DNA of 64,000 nucleotides from Cornus controversa (GCA_026545225.1 CM048851.1:34995956-35059955), one strand, 5' to 3'; positions 49,431-62,515 are shown, counted from the first letter of the stretch. Program-made: numbers and translations. The notes: a model not told the origin generated them from the letters alone.

Positions 49431-52400
49431 TCAAATATCCATTGGAGATCCACCCTGGTCGGAGGGAGCACCCTGTTCATCAGCAGGAGCACCCTGTTCA
49501 TCAGCAGGAGCATCCTGGTCGGCAGCAGCACCCTCTTCATTAGCAGGACCTTTTTCCCCCGCTATCTCAAATGCATCAATCAAGCTTTGTACAGTTTGAT
49601 TATCCAATATATGGAATGCCTCTCCTTCTCCTACCACAGCAACTGTGCATGTGGAGCTTGCCAGCTTCTCTCCTTGTAAAGCTTCTCTTAATGCAAAAAG
49701 TGCATCTTTAACCAGATCCTCTCGTGAAGAGCTCATAAACTTCTCAAACTTGCGTTCCATGTACGTCTTTGCAGCTTGTGACCGGGACCCAATAGCAAAG
49801 GCTTGATATTCAAAGTAGTTTCCACTTGGACAGTTATAATACAGGTGAGCTCCACTTTCATCCAAGCCAGCTACCAGCAGACCAACGCCATAAGGCCGTT
49901 TCCAAGAGCGCTGTGTGCAAACCTGCAATCAAGAAAGTGATAGTTACAAAAGAGAATGAGCCACTCTTGCAGCAAATGTAGAACCACCACCAGCTTGCTT
50001 GTTATAGATGTAAAATGAAGAAAAGGAAGAAAATACAGAGTTGAAGCCCAAGATTGAGGAGTGTAACAATACTGACTTCCCATTAAGCAATCATCTCAAA
50101 AAAAAAATGCCAAACTGATGTTTATAATGTCATATTGTATTCCCAGCATGCTGTGAGTTGTGATAAGTCCACGCATGTGATGATAAATCTTGAAGACAGC
50201 AGTCCTCTTATCATATGGAACTTCCTACTAGTGAGACCAAAAACCAATGGCTAATCTACGCTAAATAACAGTTTAAATTTTTTGTCTCAAACAGAGAGGT
50301 ATATTATAGCCGCATGGATCCGGCTCCTCTACGTTGCTGAGCTGGATCCACTGATTTCTGCTGCTCCATCGAGCGGCAGAGATTGTGCCAGCTCAGCAGG
50401 AGAGGGCTGGGATCCAATTAAAGCAAAACGGCACTGGACTCAATTTTTTCTAAAAAAAGGAAACGACATTTGGGCAAACGTTAACGTTGCCTTAACATAC
50501 TCCAAATCCACAAGATCTACAAGGACGAAAACACCTCCACATCGTCACCGATCTCTCTGATTTTTCTGATCTATACAATAGCATCTTGAAGCACATATTC
50601 TCCAAACCAGAAGCATAGTTGATCTTCAAGTCCTTTATCAGCGTGATTGCGATATCAAGCCGGCAACAGGTAGTTCAATTTTCAGAACCAATTCAAGCTC
50701 ACCGATTTCAGATATGCGAAGTGAAGTGGCTCAGAGTCGGTGAGAATAGAACAATTAGTGGAATTATTGGCAGTTGTATTTGGTTTGATCTAAATTTCTT
50801 TTTCATTCAATTTATTTCCTTCTTCAGTTGTTTGCTTCCTGAGAAAGTGAAGGAAATGAGAACTACAGGTTATTTTTTTGTTTTTGTTACTTTCTGTGAC
50901 AGCTAAGACTTTCAATTTTAGTAATCCAGATTTATATTGGGTTAATTTGGTTGGCTTAATTTTTTATTAGGATAAAATTTTTGGCCGTCTCTTGTTTTCC
51001 TCCATTTTCTCACTTTACCAAGCAGATGACTTCAGTGGCAGAACTAGCAATAGGCTAACCTGGGCTATAGCCCAGGTCCAAAAAAGAAAAAAAAAATTAC
51101 TACTACTCTTCCCAACCCACTAGCCCAGCCCACCTTATGTTTGGTCTTCCTATTAGGCCCATTAGGGCAAACTTTTCTCAAGTCTCATAGCAATTCTTCT
51201 TCTTCTTCTTCTTCAGTTGTGTTTTTTTTTTTTTTTCTGCTTTGTTTTCACCTTCTTCCACAATCTCTCTCTTCTTCAAAATTTTATTCTCTCTGTAAGA
51301 CTGTATCTATACACATATATTATCAAAAGAGAATGGGTTTTGATCAGTTAGATGCCCAAATCTCACATCCAAATTCTAAGCTAACATATTTGTTACAAAT
51401 TTTTTTTTTTTTTTTTGTCTTTGCTACAGTTATATATATGTGTGTATGTGTGTGTGTGTTTGATGTTATGTAATATGATTCAGTGAAGTGAAACAGATGT
51501 TACTATTTTTGCCTTTTACATTGTGTTTTTTTTTTTTGTTTTTTTTTTTTTTCCCTAAAATATTATATATTTGAGTTCAATTTTAATTTTTATTGGGACT
51601 AATTTTTATGGATGAGATGGAAGGGATCAAAATTTTTTGGTTTATAATATATTCTGTTGGTGAAATCTCTAAGATTTCTTTGGTTGACGAAATTTCTTAC
51701 ACTTTCTTTTTTTTTCAGCCCTCCCCACCCTCCAATCCTGGCTCCGCCCCTGGATGACTTTGTTTAGTTTCCACATGATTGTATTTTTGCTCTACATATT
51801 CACCTACAAAGCTTCTGATTTTACAAAAGACATCCATGGATAACTAAAGGAGGAAAGACTCAATCAAATGATTGTTCTGAACTGAAGAACCAGTACAAAC
51901 TAATTTAGCCTTTTCTGTAGATGCACCCACCACCCATAAATGATGGTTGCTCCAAGAAGCCCGTGGTTCTTCTGGGCATGGTTTGAGAGAGAGAGAGGAG
52001 AGAGAACCAGTTTTGGGGAGCTTTGGGGGTGTGGGGAGGAGAGAGAGAGAACCAGGTGTGGAGACGTTAAGGCAAACATTTGCTTTTATAAAAAAAAACT
52101 AGACTAATGCAATGCCATTTTGCTTTAATTGGATCCCATCCTCTCCTGCTGAGCTGGCGCAATCTCCCCCATTCGATGGAGCAGCGGATCCAGCTCAGCA
52201 AAGTAGAGGAGCCGGATCCATAGCCATATAGGAGTGAGGAATACATGTCTGACATGTCAACTGTTCAACCCTCAAACTTAACAGGATTGCTCAACAAAGA
52301 ACTTGAGGAACACATAACTAGCCCCCTCTAGGCTAATAAAATACCTTCAAAAGTTTTACCTTCATAACAAGTGTATTTCAAAAGGTGAGCAAGTTTTCAA

Positions 52401-55400
52401 ATATAACAAGCAATTTCACATGGAAGTTTATTTTAACCTAGGCTAGAGAGAGAATGAAATTGGTTCAGATGACAATTTAGCAGTGTACCAACTAGCAAGA
52501 TTAAGGAAAAAAAAAACTAGCAAGATTAAGGAAAAAAAAAACTAGCAAGATTTAGGGTCAAGAAAGGCCATTACCTAGGGTTAGTCCACTTATGCTAGCA
52601 TGTGTGCACTAGATGAAGACCTTACCTCGAGTGTTATTTTTTAACAAAATGGTTGCTAGTAGTTTCTAAGAATCTGACAACCAGAGAACCATGCCTAGCA
52701 TGTGTATCGTACTCCATGTAACATTGTTGAAATTTGAATTTAATTATTTGTTCTGTGAGAATGTTGAGAAGCACTTCTTACATGTCAAATGAAAAAGCTA
52801 ATTATGAGATGCAAAGCTAGAATATACTAATTCTCTGATTATTAGCTCACCTCTGCACAACAGAAAAATCAAGGCTAACAAAAATTTGACATGATTTTAG
52901 TGCACCCCCACCAACTTTCTGGATTGATATTATCGAATGCTAGAGCATAATATACGTCCAAATTCTATTAACACGCATTCATAAAAATCTAGATAAGTGA
53001 CCAATATATGGGCCAAAGTGGTATCCCTATTAACTTCAACTGATATTGAACAACTATTTTAAGGAGTATAGGCAAACAAGAAATAAATTTACAACACGTG
53101 AATTAGAAGACTACACTTAGACTAATGAAATAAAATCACAGGAAGATAAATTTTTAAAATTTTCTATCATCAAGAATGAATCCCCTAACCAAACTTAGTT
53201 AACTCCAAAGCAAAGCCCAATAAATAAAGCACTCATAATTTCAAATTCTTACACCCCATAACCAAGCTTAGTTAGCTCCAAAGCAAAGCCCAATAAATAA
53301 AGCACTCGTAATTTCAAATTCTTAAGCCCCAATTCTGTATTTAGGACTAGCAAATACTTCTCAGACCCATCCAAAGGGGAAAGGAATTGGTATTCTTTCA
53401 AGTTTCAACATTTAGGTCCAGTATAACTTGCTGTCTAACATGGGCAACCCAACCCCGGCCTACAACATGAAAATCAGGTATGGACAAAACTCATTCTGTT
53501 GTTCAATTGGAATGCAGCAGTTAAGACTCACACAACATCACAACTATAAGATTATAATAGCTAAAAGCTTTAGAATTAACCAAAAAAGGTCATTTCTTTT
53601 CAACACGTACTATGCATTGGTAGAAACCAAAACAACTCTCCACCACTCCCACAAAACTTGAAAAATCAAAACAATAAAACAGATCACCTAATTATGAATA
53701 TGAAGAGTCAAATCATCCAGAGCCAATTAGTAAACATTCCTTACTATCAGCATCACTTGCCATGAACTGGTTTAACTATTCTTGTAAGTATTTAGTGATA
53801 TCAAGCAATTTCACTGTAACTTATTTGTTCCCAAATTCAAGCTATCTTTTGTATGTCTTTAGTGACCTCAAACTAATACCTCAGAATGTATTTCTTCCCA
53901 AGTCTATGAGGACATATACATTGTACTTTTCAGGTCAATCACAACCATAGAAAACATTTCTTTTTAGACCTTCGGATTGACTATTTTTGCTTAAGAATGT
54001 CCTCCATAGCTTGGAACCAGTTTTGGTCATATCTTAAAAGTGTTAATCAATCCCACACCCCATAATGATGTCCAAGATAACTTAAATTCACAATCTATAC
54101 AGCTATAACCCATCAAGTGCATCTCAAATTACTTGATCAGATCTTAGATAGAGATTGATTCTTTAAAAATAATTAAAATGCAAGTATGCATACAACCGAG
54201 CGTCTTTTGAGCTTCATTGTATATCCTTGAGTTTTTTTTCCTTGGTTAATAAAACTTACAGTTACGTACCAAGGGGGCAAAAAAAAAGGGTTGAGAAATT
54301 ATAGTCACTGTCAAGCAAAATAATTAATAACAAGTATAAATGAGTTGCTTTACAGCAGATTCTTGCACTTTTTTTTTCTGATAAATCAGATTCTTGCACA
54401 AATTAATTATGTATAGGGCTATTTCAGAACCAAATTCAGTTAAAGAAAGAGCTATAAAGCTAATATTAGAGTGTTGTTTGAGATTATGCACAAGATTATT
54501 ATCTTGCTAACTGGCAGAGTGATCAGTTCAGGAAGCAGGGAAGGGGAAGACAGTAGGAGATGGAAGTTAAAGTACAACATTGACAAATAGCAGAATAAGT
54601 GTCGACGGACTTCAGCTCAGTCAAATTTAAACCAACAAACTCAACCCAGTTACCCACACACCCAATATACATGTGTCATTGTGTGGAAACAAATAGAAAA
54701 CGGTGATATATGTACAACAAACAATAATCAATATAACAATATGCTGTTGCAACAGTTTCAGTTTGGAGGCAGGTTCTCTTAAGTTTTCAAAGATGTTCTC
54801 CATAAGTGTCAGGAGCAATAAACTTATGTTCAAAGTGAATTTAAAGTCACTTTAACTATTATATACACAAGGAGTAAAGCCTACAATAAACTCACGCTGA
54901 AGCTGAAGTTAAAGTCATCTGAGTCCATTATAAGAACAATCTAAGCTCCAGACCTGCAGTTTATAATTATTTTTACAACTAATCAAGAAAATAACTTTGC
55001 TACTGCCTTGTGATATTCCTTAGTGACACTTTACTGCAGCCTCTAAGCTAGTATGATAGCAGGTTTTCAACAAAAGATTCATTAGAGTTTGAAATCTTGC
55101 TTCGTGTATACTTGATTCCTCAGCACTATTATGAGTTACAGACTATTCTTTGATTGATTAGACCAACTTCAAGTTCAATCTCTATAAACAAACCAGCCCG
55201 TCAAACCAGAAAGTCTATAGCCTTCTAAGAAACTTTTAACTTGTCCCAGATATTCCTTTTCTATTCCAATCAAACCCTTACAAGTTTCAACCTCGAGGGA
55301 AAAAACAAAACAAAATATTAATAAATAAATATAAGCAAATTTGAGTAAATAACTGTAAGTCCATTTGAAATAAGAAACCCCTTGCGCAAAACCAGGGAAG

Positions 55401-56902
55401 TTTTTTCTAGTCCATTTGAAATAAGAAAATGACTGACAGAAACGATCAGCAATGCAACAAGAACAGTTGACATCATATTAAAGGTGGCCCAAAAAAAAAG
55501 TTTGCCAGCTAGCTGTTTGGGGTATAAATTGAGATAGAGCAGGAGAAAGATGAAAATAAACAATGCTGTAAGACATTCTCTAGTTCAAATCAGCAAAATA
55601 AGAATGAGTGGAAGCCGCACCTAAAAATATTAAGCAATCTACATATAACATCCTAACTGGCATCCAAGGTGAAGATTCTTGAATTAAATGACTAGGAAAC
55701 ATCAGTAATTTGCAAGACATTGTATGTGAGGAAGAAAAATGTGCTCGATCAAAAGACTGCTTGTATGCAACTTTCATCAAGGAGTGCAACACTAACATAG
55801 AATTAGCACTCTATAAACAACTAGCTCAATTATTCAAATATTGCCTTAACTGGAAGACCTGAGTGTTACAACAGAACCACTGCTTTGACAACATCTCCCT
55901 TGCTTAAAAATCTGAGTTCAGTACCAAGAAAATAGAAGAACAATTGGAAACTTAAATTTAGTAAAGTTGAAGTACTAGTTGTAGGATACCATTTTTCCTT
56001 TTCCTCTCCCTACCAGTACTTAAAAACAAATCATTCCAGCAACTATATAGCAACTTCTTGAGCAGAAAAAAAATGTTGAAGCCCTATATCATAAAATGAG
56101 TACTACAAACAATCCGCACAGATCGACCATGACCCAACCATGAAGATCAAGCAAATAAACCAAAAAGAAATTAGCAGATATCAAATGAGGACCCAACACC
56201 ACAACTTCATATGAACAGACACTATTATAACAAAATAGCAACCCTCCGCCAGGTTTCTGGGATCCAAGAAATGTAAAACCTTCACTCAACCGGAGTCAAA
56301 TTTACAACTTTTTTAACCAAAGCAGCATAGAAGTGACAATTCAAATCTTTAATTTATTCTCTTTCTTTTCCTACTTATTCTCAGAGGCCAAACGGATGAC
56401 TACAAAAAGTCCCATTCCTAGCTACTAAACATAAACCCTAATCCGTTCATTTCCACGATCCCACAAAAAAATCACCAAATTCAAATCAAACAAAACAATA
56501 ACACATACATAGATAAGAGAAAGAGAAAATGGAGTTGGTTTAGGTGGAAACCTGGGCCTTGTCAGCGAGCTGAACGACGAGGCGTCCAACAGGGAGGGGA
56601 GACTCGTAAGTGTAGCTGTAATTGATGCATTCGGATCGCATGTAGCGGGAGAGGACACGGCCGTCGGCGGTGAGGCCGGAAATGGCGACGCCGATGTGAT
56701 CGTCGGCCTTGAAGATCTTCTTCTGGTGGGACGAGAGCTCCGAGTTAGTCTTGTTCACGCACGCCAACACCACGTGGGTCTTCGATCGGAGCCCAATCGC
56801 CGCCGACCCTTGTTTCACCGCCTCCATCGCGTACTCAACCTGAAAGAGCCTCCCCGCCGGACTCCATGTCGTCACGTCTGTGTCGTACTGGTTCCTGAAC
56901 AT
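49431..56902 (-). CDS. PAF1: 20S proteasome subunit alpha type-1 (alpha6)
   Basis: Two minus-strand coding exons, 56902-56552 and 49922-49431, join in frame at CAG / GTTTGC to give 280 aa, matching plant PAF1/PAF2. The N terminus [20 protein letters not shown] with [18 protein letters not shown] is the alpha-subunit signature that closes and gates the ring. [20 protein letters not shown] and [14 protein letters not shown] follow, then exon 2 with [20 protein letters not shown] and [20 protein letters not shown]. Alpha subunits lack the catalytic N-terminal Thr, as here. The acidic C-terminal tail carries a short repeat (APADEQG twice, then APSDQGG) and ends PMDI. The protein acts in the 20S core of the 26S proteasome in cytosol and nucleus. 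The single intron is 6.6 kb and holds a hAT element and inverted modules. An open-frame Met nine codons upstream (56932) is ignored because MFRNQYD is the conserved start. Confidence 0.96.
50314..50450. repeat. Inverted module, left copy
   Basis: Begins ATGGATCCGGCTCCTCTACG and contains GCTGAGCTGGATCC, GCTGCTCCATCGA, GCCAGCTCAGCAGGAGAGG and GGGATCCAATTAAAGCAAAA. It is repeated in reverse at 52095-52221. Each copy is itself partly self-complementary (CTCCTCT..TGCTGAGCTGG against CCAGCTCAGCAGGAGAG). Confidence 0.85.
51033..51752. mobile_element. Non-autonomous hAT-type element (720 bp)
   Basis: The ends are CAGTGGCAGAACTAG and, as reverse complement, CAGGGGCGGAGCCAG, with a perfect 8-bp TSD GATGACTT (51025-51032, 51753-51760). 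Typical hAT ends. No transposase, only low-complexity T-runs and CTT repeats. It sits in the PAF intron, between the two inverted modules at 50314 and 52221. Confidence 0.92.
52095..52221. repeat. Inverted module, right copy
   Basis: Reverse-complement counterpart of 50314-50450: GCTTTAATTGGATCCCATCC, then CTCTCCTGCTGAGCTGGCGC, CGATGGAGCAGCGGATCC and GTAGAGGAGCCGGATCCAT. Identity is roughly 80% by eye. Confidence 0.85.
53190..53335. repeat. Tandem duplication, about 74-bp unit
   Basis: CCAAAGCAAAGCCCAATAAA and TAATTTCAAATTCTTA occur twice, the units starting near 53190 and 53264. It lies inside the PAF intron. A further small repeat, ACTAGCAAGATTAAGGAAAA, occurs two to three times at 52491-52556. 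Confidence 0.88.
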
Positions 56903-56944
56903 CTTTACTAACTTTTTCCACTTCACACACAATCACAATCTCTC

Positions 56945-56972
56945 TGTATAATATATATATATATATATATAT
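56945..56972 (-). promoter_or_regulatory. (TA)n run, putative TATA region of PAF
   Basis: An AT-dinucleotide run lies 43-70 bases upstream of the PAF start codon on the minus strand, followed by CAGAGAGATTGTG, which looks like a leader. The spacing fits a short 5' UTR. Low complexity limits certainty. Confidence 0.4.
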
Positions 56973-57087
56973 GGAGGGTTTTGGGGGACTGGTAGAAGGG
57001 GCTTTTCTTTTTCTTCAAGGCAGAATGAAGAAAAAGATGATGTTGTCAGGTTTCGGGCTCCGATAGTCTTTATGGGTCGAGCAATTA

Positions 57088-57621
57088 GGGCCAGTTTGGT
57101 TGAAAAGAAATGAAAGAAAAATAAATGGAGGAAAATGTTTTTTTTTTTTTTTTTTTGTGTTTGGTTTGATTTTTTTAATGAAAAGGAAATAAAATGAAAA
57201 GATTTGAAGGAATGAGTTAAGGATGAATAAAAAATTTTGTTCATCTTTCAAAAATGGAAGAAAAGGGAAAAAAAGACTACTATTTTTTAATAAAACTTTG
57301 TTAATTTTAATTTTGCCCTTATTTTGATAAAAGATAAAATTTGTTATTTTAAATATAAAAGAGTATAATAGTAAAATTTGTAAATAGTTTCTTTTATTTT
57401 ATTTTCTCAAACATGTTAACTATTATTTTCTTTTTTTTTTCTTTACTAATCAACCAAACTCTAACATATCTTTTAGGGTTTCTATGTTTGAGCGTATTTT
57501 TATTAATTCTTGGAGACTCTGTAATTCTTACGTGTCTCATACCATAACTCAAAACCTCTTAGTTGACATTTTAACTTTCTTTTCTTTTCTTTTCTTTTTT
57601 TCCATTCTACCAAACATAGAG
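57088..57621. mobile_element. Two adjacent degenerate Tourist-like elements
   Basis: The first, about 57088-57461, has ends GGGCCAGTTTGGTTGAAAAG and, as reverse complement, GAGTTTGGTTGATTAG; TTA is on the left and TAA on the right. The second, about 57476-57621, has ends GGGTTTCTATGTTTG and, as reverse complement, CTCTATGTTTGGTAGAATGG, with TTA/TTTA flanks. Both share the TTTGGTTG/TTTGGTAG end motif of the 40-43 kb cluster. Boundaries are less certain than there. The first begins about 185 bp upstream of the PAF ATG. Confidence 0.55.
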
Positions 57622-57689
57622 TTTATGTGACACATTGTAAGTGATAGATTGGGTAGATTTGACAGGGCGTATCAAAATTCCGCATTTAG

Positions 57690-58765
57690 GAAGCATGGAC
57701 ACAAACACGGGTACGACATGACACGAATAAAATGATACAAAAATTTATAAAAAAAAAATATACGGACACAGCGAGAACATGACTATAAAATAATAATATA
57801 ATATATTAATTATTCCACAAAAAAATGACTACATTACATAAATACTTCAATTCATCATCACGTAATTAAGAACCAAACAAACTTATAAACAAAAATAGAC
57901 AAATAAATTAAAATATATTAAAAAACTAGACTTGTTTAGTCCTCTACATTTTTTTAGCTTAGATTTTTAATCATACCTTAGTCACATATAATTTCCTTTC
58001 GAAATACTTGAATATACATCATTGCTACGAAGTGTCAGTCACGTGTTCTAGAAGTGTCCAAAGAGTTTTCGATAAGTGTCCTTAAAATAAAAATGTCAGA
58101 ATACTTGTCTGAGGAGTGTCCGACACGGGTACGGCACCTTTGGTGAAGTGTCCGTGTTTTCTAGTTCTACACGATTCACCAACAAGACTCGAGACACGAA
58201 GGTAATGGATTGAGTTGAGTTTAATTGCGTTTGTATCATAATCGGATAAATTTATATAATTCGTTTAATTAATCCTGTCGTGTTCGTATTTTGGAGCAGA
58301 ATTTATCTAATTGCCCACTTTAATTTGATGAGATTCATTTAATTAATCATGTTATAATCGTGTCAGTTCAATCCGATTAAACCTTAACTTATTTTAACCC
58401 AATTACTATTAACATTTTTGTTATTTCAATATAAACTTAATATGAATATTATATTTTATATATATATATATAAAATTGTATTGTCCCAACTATTCTCATT
58501 TTCATAATTTTAGTTATCCATTATAATATTTTCTTCATTATATTTGCATTTTATAATTGGGATACCAAACTCATTTAATTTGAACGGATTAAATAGGTTC
58601 TCAAGCACGTCGTGAAGTGTTGTGAGTCACACGATCTATTTATTAAACGAAACATATTTGTGTCAAGGATTCTTGACATGACTATTAAATAGGTTGTATT
58701 CGAATTGACCTATATAACATAATGTTGTTGGGCCGACATGACACGAATAGAATTGTCACCCATAA
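57690..58765. repeat. GACACG-rich inverted repeats, degraded elements
   Basis: At 57690-57740 GGACACAAACACGGGTACGA faces its inverted partner at 58110-58160 (CCGACACGGGTACGGCACC, GAAGTGTCCGTGTTTTC), outlining an element of about 470 bp. From 58165 to 58765 lies a second degraded stretch ending GACACGAATAGAATTGTCAC, related to the ends of the 28039-28576 element. No TSDs resolved and no gene. Confidence 0.5.
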
Positions 58766-59132
58766 CATTTGAAATCTTGAATATGATAGGCGATGTTGTC
58801 AATAGTGTGTACGGTAAAGATGGGCACAACTACATTGTTTGGACATGGTTCCACTACGTATTTGACCTAACTAAAACGGATCTTGAATTGAAAAATACTG
58901 GAATTGGATAGGAACCATTTGTGCCCCAGCCATTTTATAAATTCAAGACTTGGTGATGGTGTCAGGCCTCCTAGAACACGTTATAGTTAATATTTTATAG
59001 TTACAATTATTTAGAAATTCTTTGAAAGTACCTACTAAAAATCTAAACTCTCCTTGATGTAAGACGAGAGTTTTATTATTAAGTTATTTCTTGAGATTGA
59101 GGAATTCAAGATTTATGGTGATTATATTTCAA

Positions 59133-59526
59133 AAAGAGTAATACTACTACGAGGTTGACCTCACGACAGTTGTTATAAGTTATCTTTCTTTTTGTCATGA
59201 TCATGTAAGAAAATATAAAGGCTCACATGTAATTGTTTGATATAAGATTGTAAAAGGATTATACAATCAAAATTTTGTACCAATATTCATTTACGGTAAA
59301 TCACACGAATGAGTCAAATTTTTATATTCTCTTTCATTTGACCAAATTAAATTATCATCTTTGATAGTCTCGTATAATTTTATTTTATGATATTTTGAGA
59401 TGTTTTTTTATGAGATCACTTTGATGATGTAATTTCTGCATTATTTTATTTGTTCAAAATATGTTAATTTAAAAGGGAGCTCATAACAACGGTTATAAGG
59501 TTGAACTCATAGTATCATTACTCTTT
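59133..59526. mobile_element. Foldback MITE-like element, 394 bp
   Basis: The ends AAAGAGTAATACTACTACGA with GGTTGACCTCACG and, inverted at the right, AACTCATAGTATCATTACTC form arms of about 50 bp. The inner words ACAGTTGTTATAAG and ATAACAACGGTTATAAGG also pair. No ORF and no clear TSD. Confidence 0.65.
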
Positions 59527-62065
59527 TAACTACTCAACAAATGTGTGTATTTTGTGAGAGAGATTTAACCAAAAGAAAAGTTTATTGAACTCCTTATTCA
59601 ATATATGTGAGTAGAAATTATTAGGTAATCCTAGTCCCACTTGTCTTGGTCAATAGTAACATACCACCACGACAAATATTATAATAAAGAGAGACATATG
59701 TGCATGTGATGCACAAATAAAGAAATAAAATAAAAAGATATTATATTTTTTGCACAAATAAAGAAATAAAATAAAAATACATTACATATTTTTTCACAAA
59801 TAAATAAATAAAATAAATACATTACATATCACCATCCTCTTGATCTAATTCTATTATGTTAAATATTTTTTTCTCACAAAATAATTATATGTTACATTAT
59901 TAACTAATTTTATAATTTAATATATATAATAATATTAATTTTTTTTTTTTATATTTAAGACAATTGATTTCAATACAATTCTAATTAAAATATAATTTCA
60001 ACTGAGAAAAATAGAGAGAGAAAGCCAAGAGAGGAGATAAATTAAAAAAAAAAGATGGAGCCCGCATGTGCTCTCTACATGAGTCCTATATGTAGAATGT
60101 ATATAAACGAAAAAAACACAGGGGACCCACATTTGAGAGAGTCCCATACCATCTTAAAATAATCTCAACATCCGTTATAGAGAGCTTTACAAGACTACAA
60201 CGGATGCCGGATGCCCTACGTTTTTAATATTTCTCTCTCTATCAGCTCTCCCTCTCTCTGTATCTATACACTATCTCTCTGTATCTATAAAAATAATTTT
60301 TAAATAATAAATTTATTTATTTTTTTTAAATATAAATTTAAAAATAATAAAGTAAATTTTTTTTAATAAATAAAGTAAATGCTATCAATGAAGAATGATA
60401 AATTTACTCAATAGAATTTTAGGATGGTTTGAAATTTTGTTGGTTGTTGTTGTTGTTAAAGGTCACCCCTACTCACAAAAATTTTTGGGTCCGTTATTCA
60501 TCTTATCAGTGTCCAAGCTTCCTAGCTCTTAATGTAAATTATAATCAATGTTACTGATAACTGGTTTGTGAGATTGGACTTAAAAACCGATTATAACCCT
60601 AGACTATGGAGTTTACGAACAATTGTGTTCCATAGCCCAGACCTTTCATGGGCTAGAATATATACAATTTGATAGGTCTGATGTTTGATCCTGTAGCCCA
60701 GCTTCCAAATAGGTACAACTGAGGCCCAAAAATCCATTGCATCATATCAAGCATCAACGAGTTGTCTTCAGCATAAAATTTAAAGCTTTGAAATTGGTAA
60801 AATTAAAAAAAAAAAAAATTGTCCATGGCCAAAGTGGTTCATAGGTTTTCAAGAAGTTGAACACCACTTTCATATAACACTACTATTTGCTTATCACCGG
60901 CCGTTTTGTCTTATGATCACGAGACAAAAGACGATGATTTTGATTGATATTGGACACATTTCGAATAGTGAAGATGCTTTTACCTTTGAATAAACAATGA
61001 AATGTTGGGAGTTCAAGTATATATATAAAAGCTGTATAGGTTTGTTATTTGTCAGAACAAAAAATAGAAGAAAATAAAATTTGAATAGCAATTCTGTACA
61101 CCTCTTGTTGAATTTGCTGTACATTGACAACATTTGCTTTGGGCCAACACTTTTCAATGCTTATAGAAATGATAACGACAAAATTGATGTGTATACATGT
61201 ATATGTATATGTATATATGTAGAGTGCTGTAGACTATGCACATGCTTTTGCCTGCAGATGGGAGGAAAGTGAACTTTCTCCCATGACTCATAAATCTGTA
61301 ATGGAGAGCTGGATTGATCCAATGGGTGACCAAGCTCCATTCTCTTTAACACAAAAAAGTGAAAGTAGTAATAACTATCTGCTTTATGCTTTAGATCTTC
61401 AATTCAATTCTTCATCATGATATAACTAATGCTCATCTTTTCATAAGAGTCTCCTAAATTATAGTTTCTTTAACTCCATCAATGAGCTTATCATATATCT
61501 TCCATTAAATTAAAAGGTTCAATCAATTATAGTACTATGCTGTTATCATTTTGTGGGTCCAATTTAAAATAAATCACTAATCAGGAGCTTCATGTCCTTT
61601 GCTTCTTAAATAGACGCTCCTTGACATGTTCATTTTATGACAGTGTCTAATTTAAAATAATTTTTATAGTTTTGAATACTTCCTCAACACATTTCATATA
61701 CTGTATTTATAAAACAAATATATAACAGTTTTGAAAACAATACTATGCACATATATTAATCTGTCCAACTTTCCTTTTTTCTTTTTTAAAAAATGACTAA
61801 TGAAAATATATATATAACTATAATGATAAGATAGGATAATAATATCACATATAAAATAATATATTCTTTTTAATATTTGAATAGCATTATGTAACTTCAG
61901 TATAGAATTTATAAATTAATTAATGTTCTATAATTATCTAATTCAATAAAAATTAAAAAATATAAATTTATATTTATAATAGTTGTCAGTAATTTTTTTT
62001 TGTTTTTGTTTTTGTTTTTGAGTTACATTTTACTATCTATCTCATATATTTTGTGTTTGTGTCTA
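59527..62065. other. AT-rich intergenic DNA
   Basis: No gene is supported. Holds a repeated GCACAAATAAAGAAATAAAA word (59710-59820), TCTCTC stretches near 60230-60290 and AT-rich low-complexity sequence. Short open frames here, such as the antisense pair around 60894-61272, match nothing I know. Confidence 0.45.
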
Positions 62066-62395
62066 GAGGTGCACATGGTTCGATTCCTTACGATTTATGA
62101 CAAAATCGAAACTGGAACCAATCTTAATAGTTCTTTAATTTTAGAACTGAAACCGTTGAGTACGATTTGGTTCAGTTCAATTTTTTACAATTATCTTTTA
62201 TATTTGAAGTATAATATGAAATTTAAGAAATGTGTATTATTTGACTACTAGTTGATTGACATTTTATGTAATATTATTGCATGGTTACATAAAATCTCAC
62301 TTATTAAAACAATCATTATTATGTGTTATGATTTTACGAGAGTTATTGTTATTATTATTATATGTTAGAAGATTAGAGGATATTTATTAATTTTA

Positions 62396-62436
<41 letters not shown>

Positions 62437-62515
62437 ACTTTTCATAATTTCAATTAACTAAAATCAAAACTATCGTTAACGGTCGGATTCGATTCTATGG
62501 GTTGTTTGTGTACCC
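62066..62515. mobile_element. Possible degraded MITE, about 450 bp
   Basis: The ends GAGGTGCACATGGTTCGATT and, as reverse complement, GGGTACACAAACAACCC with GAATCGAATCCGACCG are inverted and similar in type. TGTCTA flanks both sides (62060-62065 and 62516-62521). Interior words GATTTGGTTCAGTTCAAT are typical of this repeat class. A (TA)n run is at 62404-62432. TSD length is ambiguous. Confidence 0.5.
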
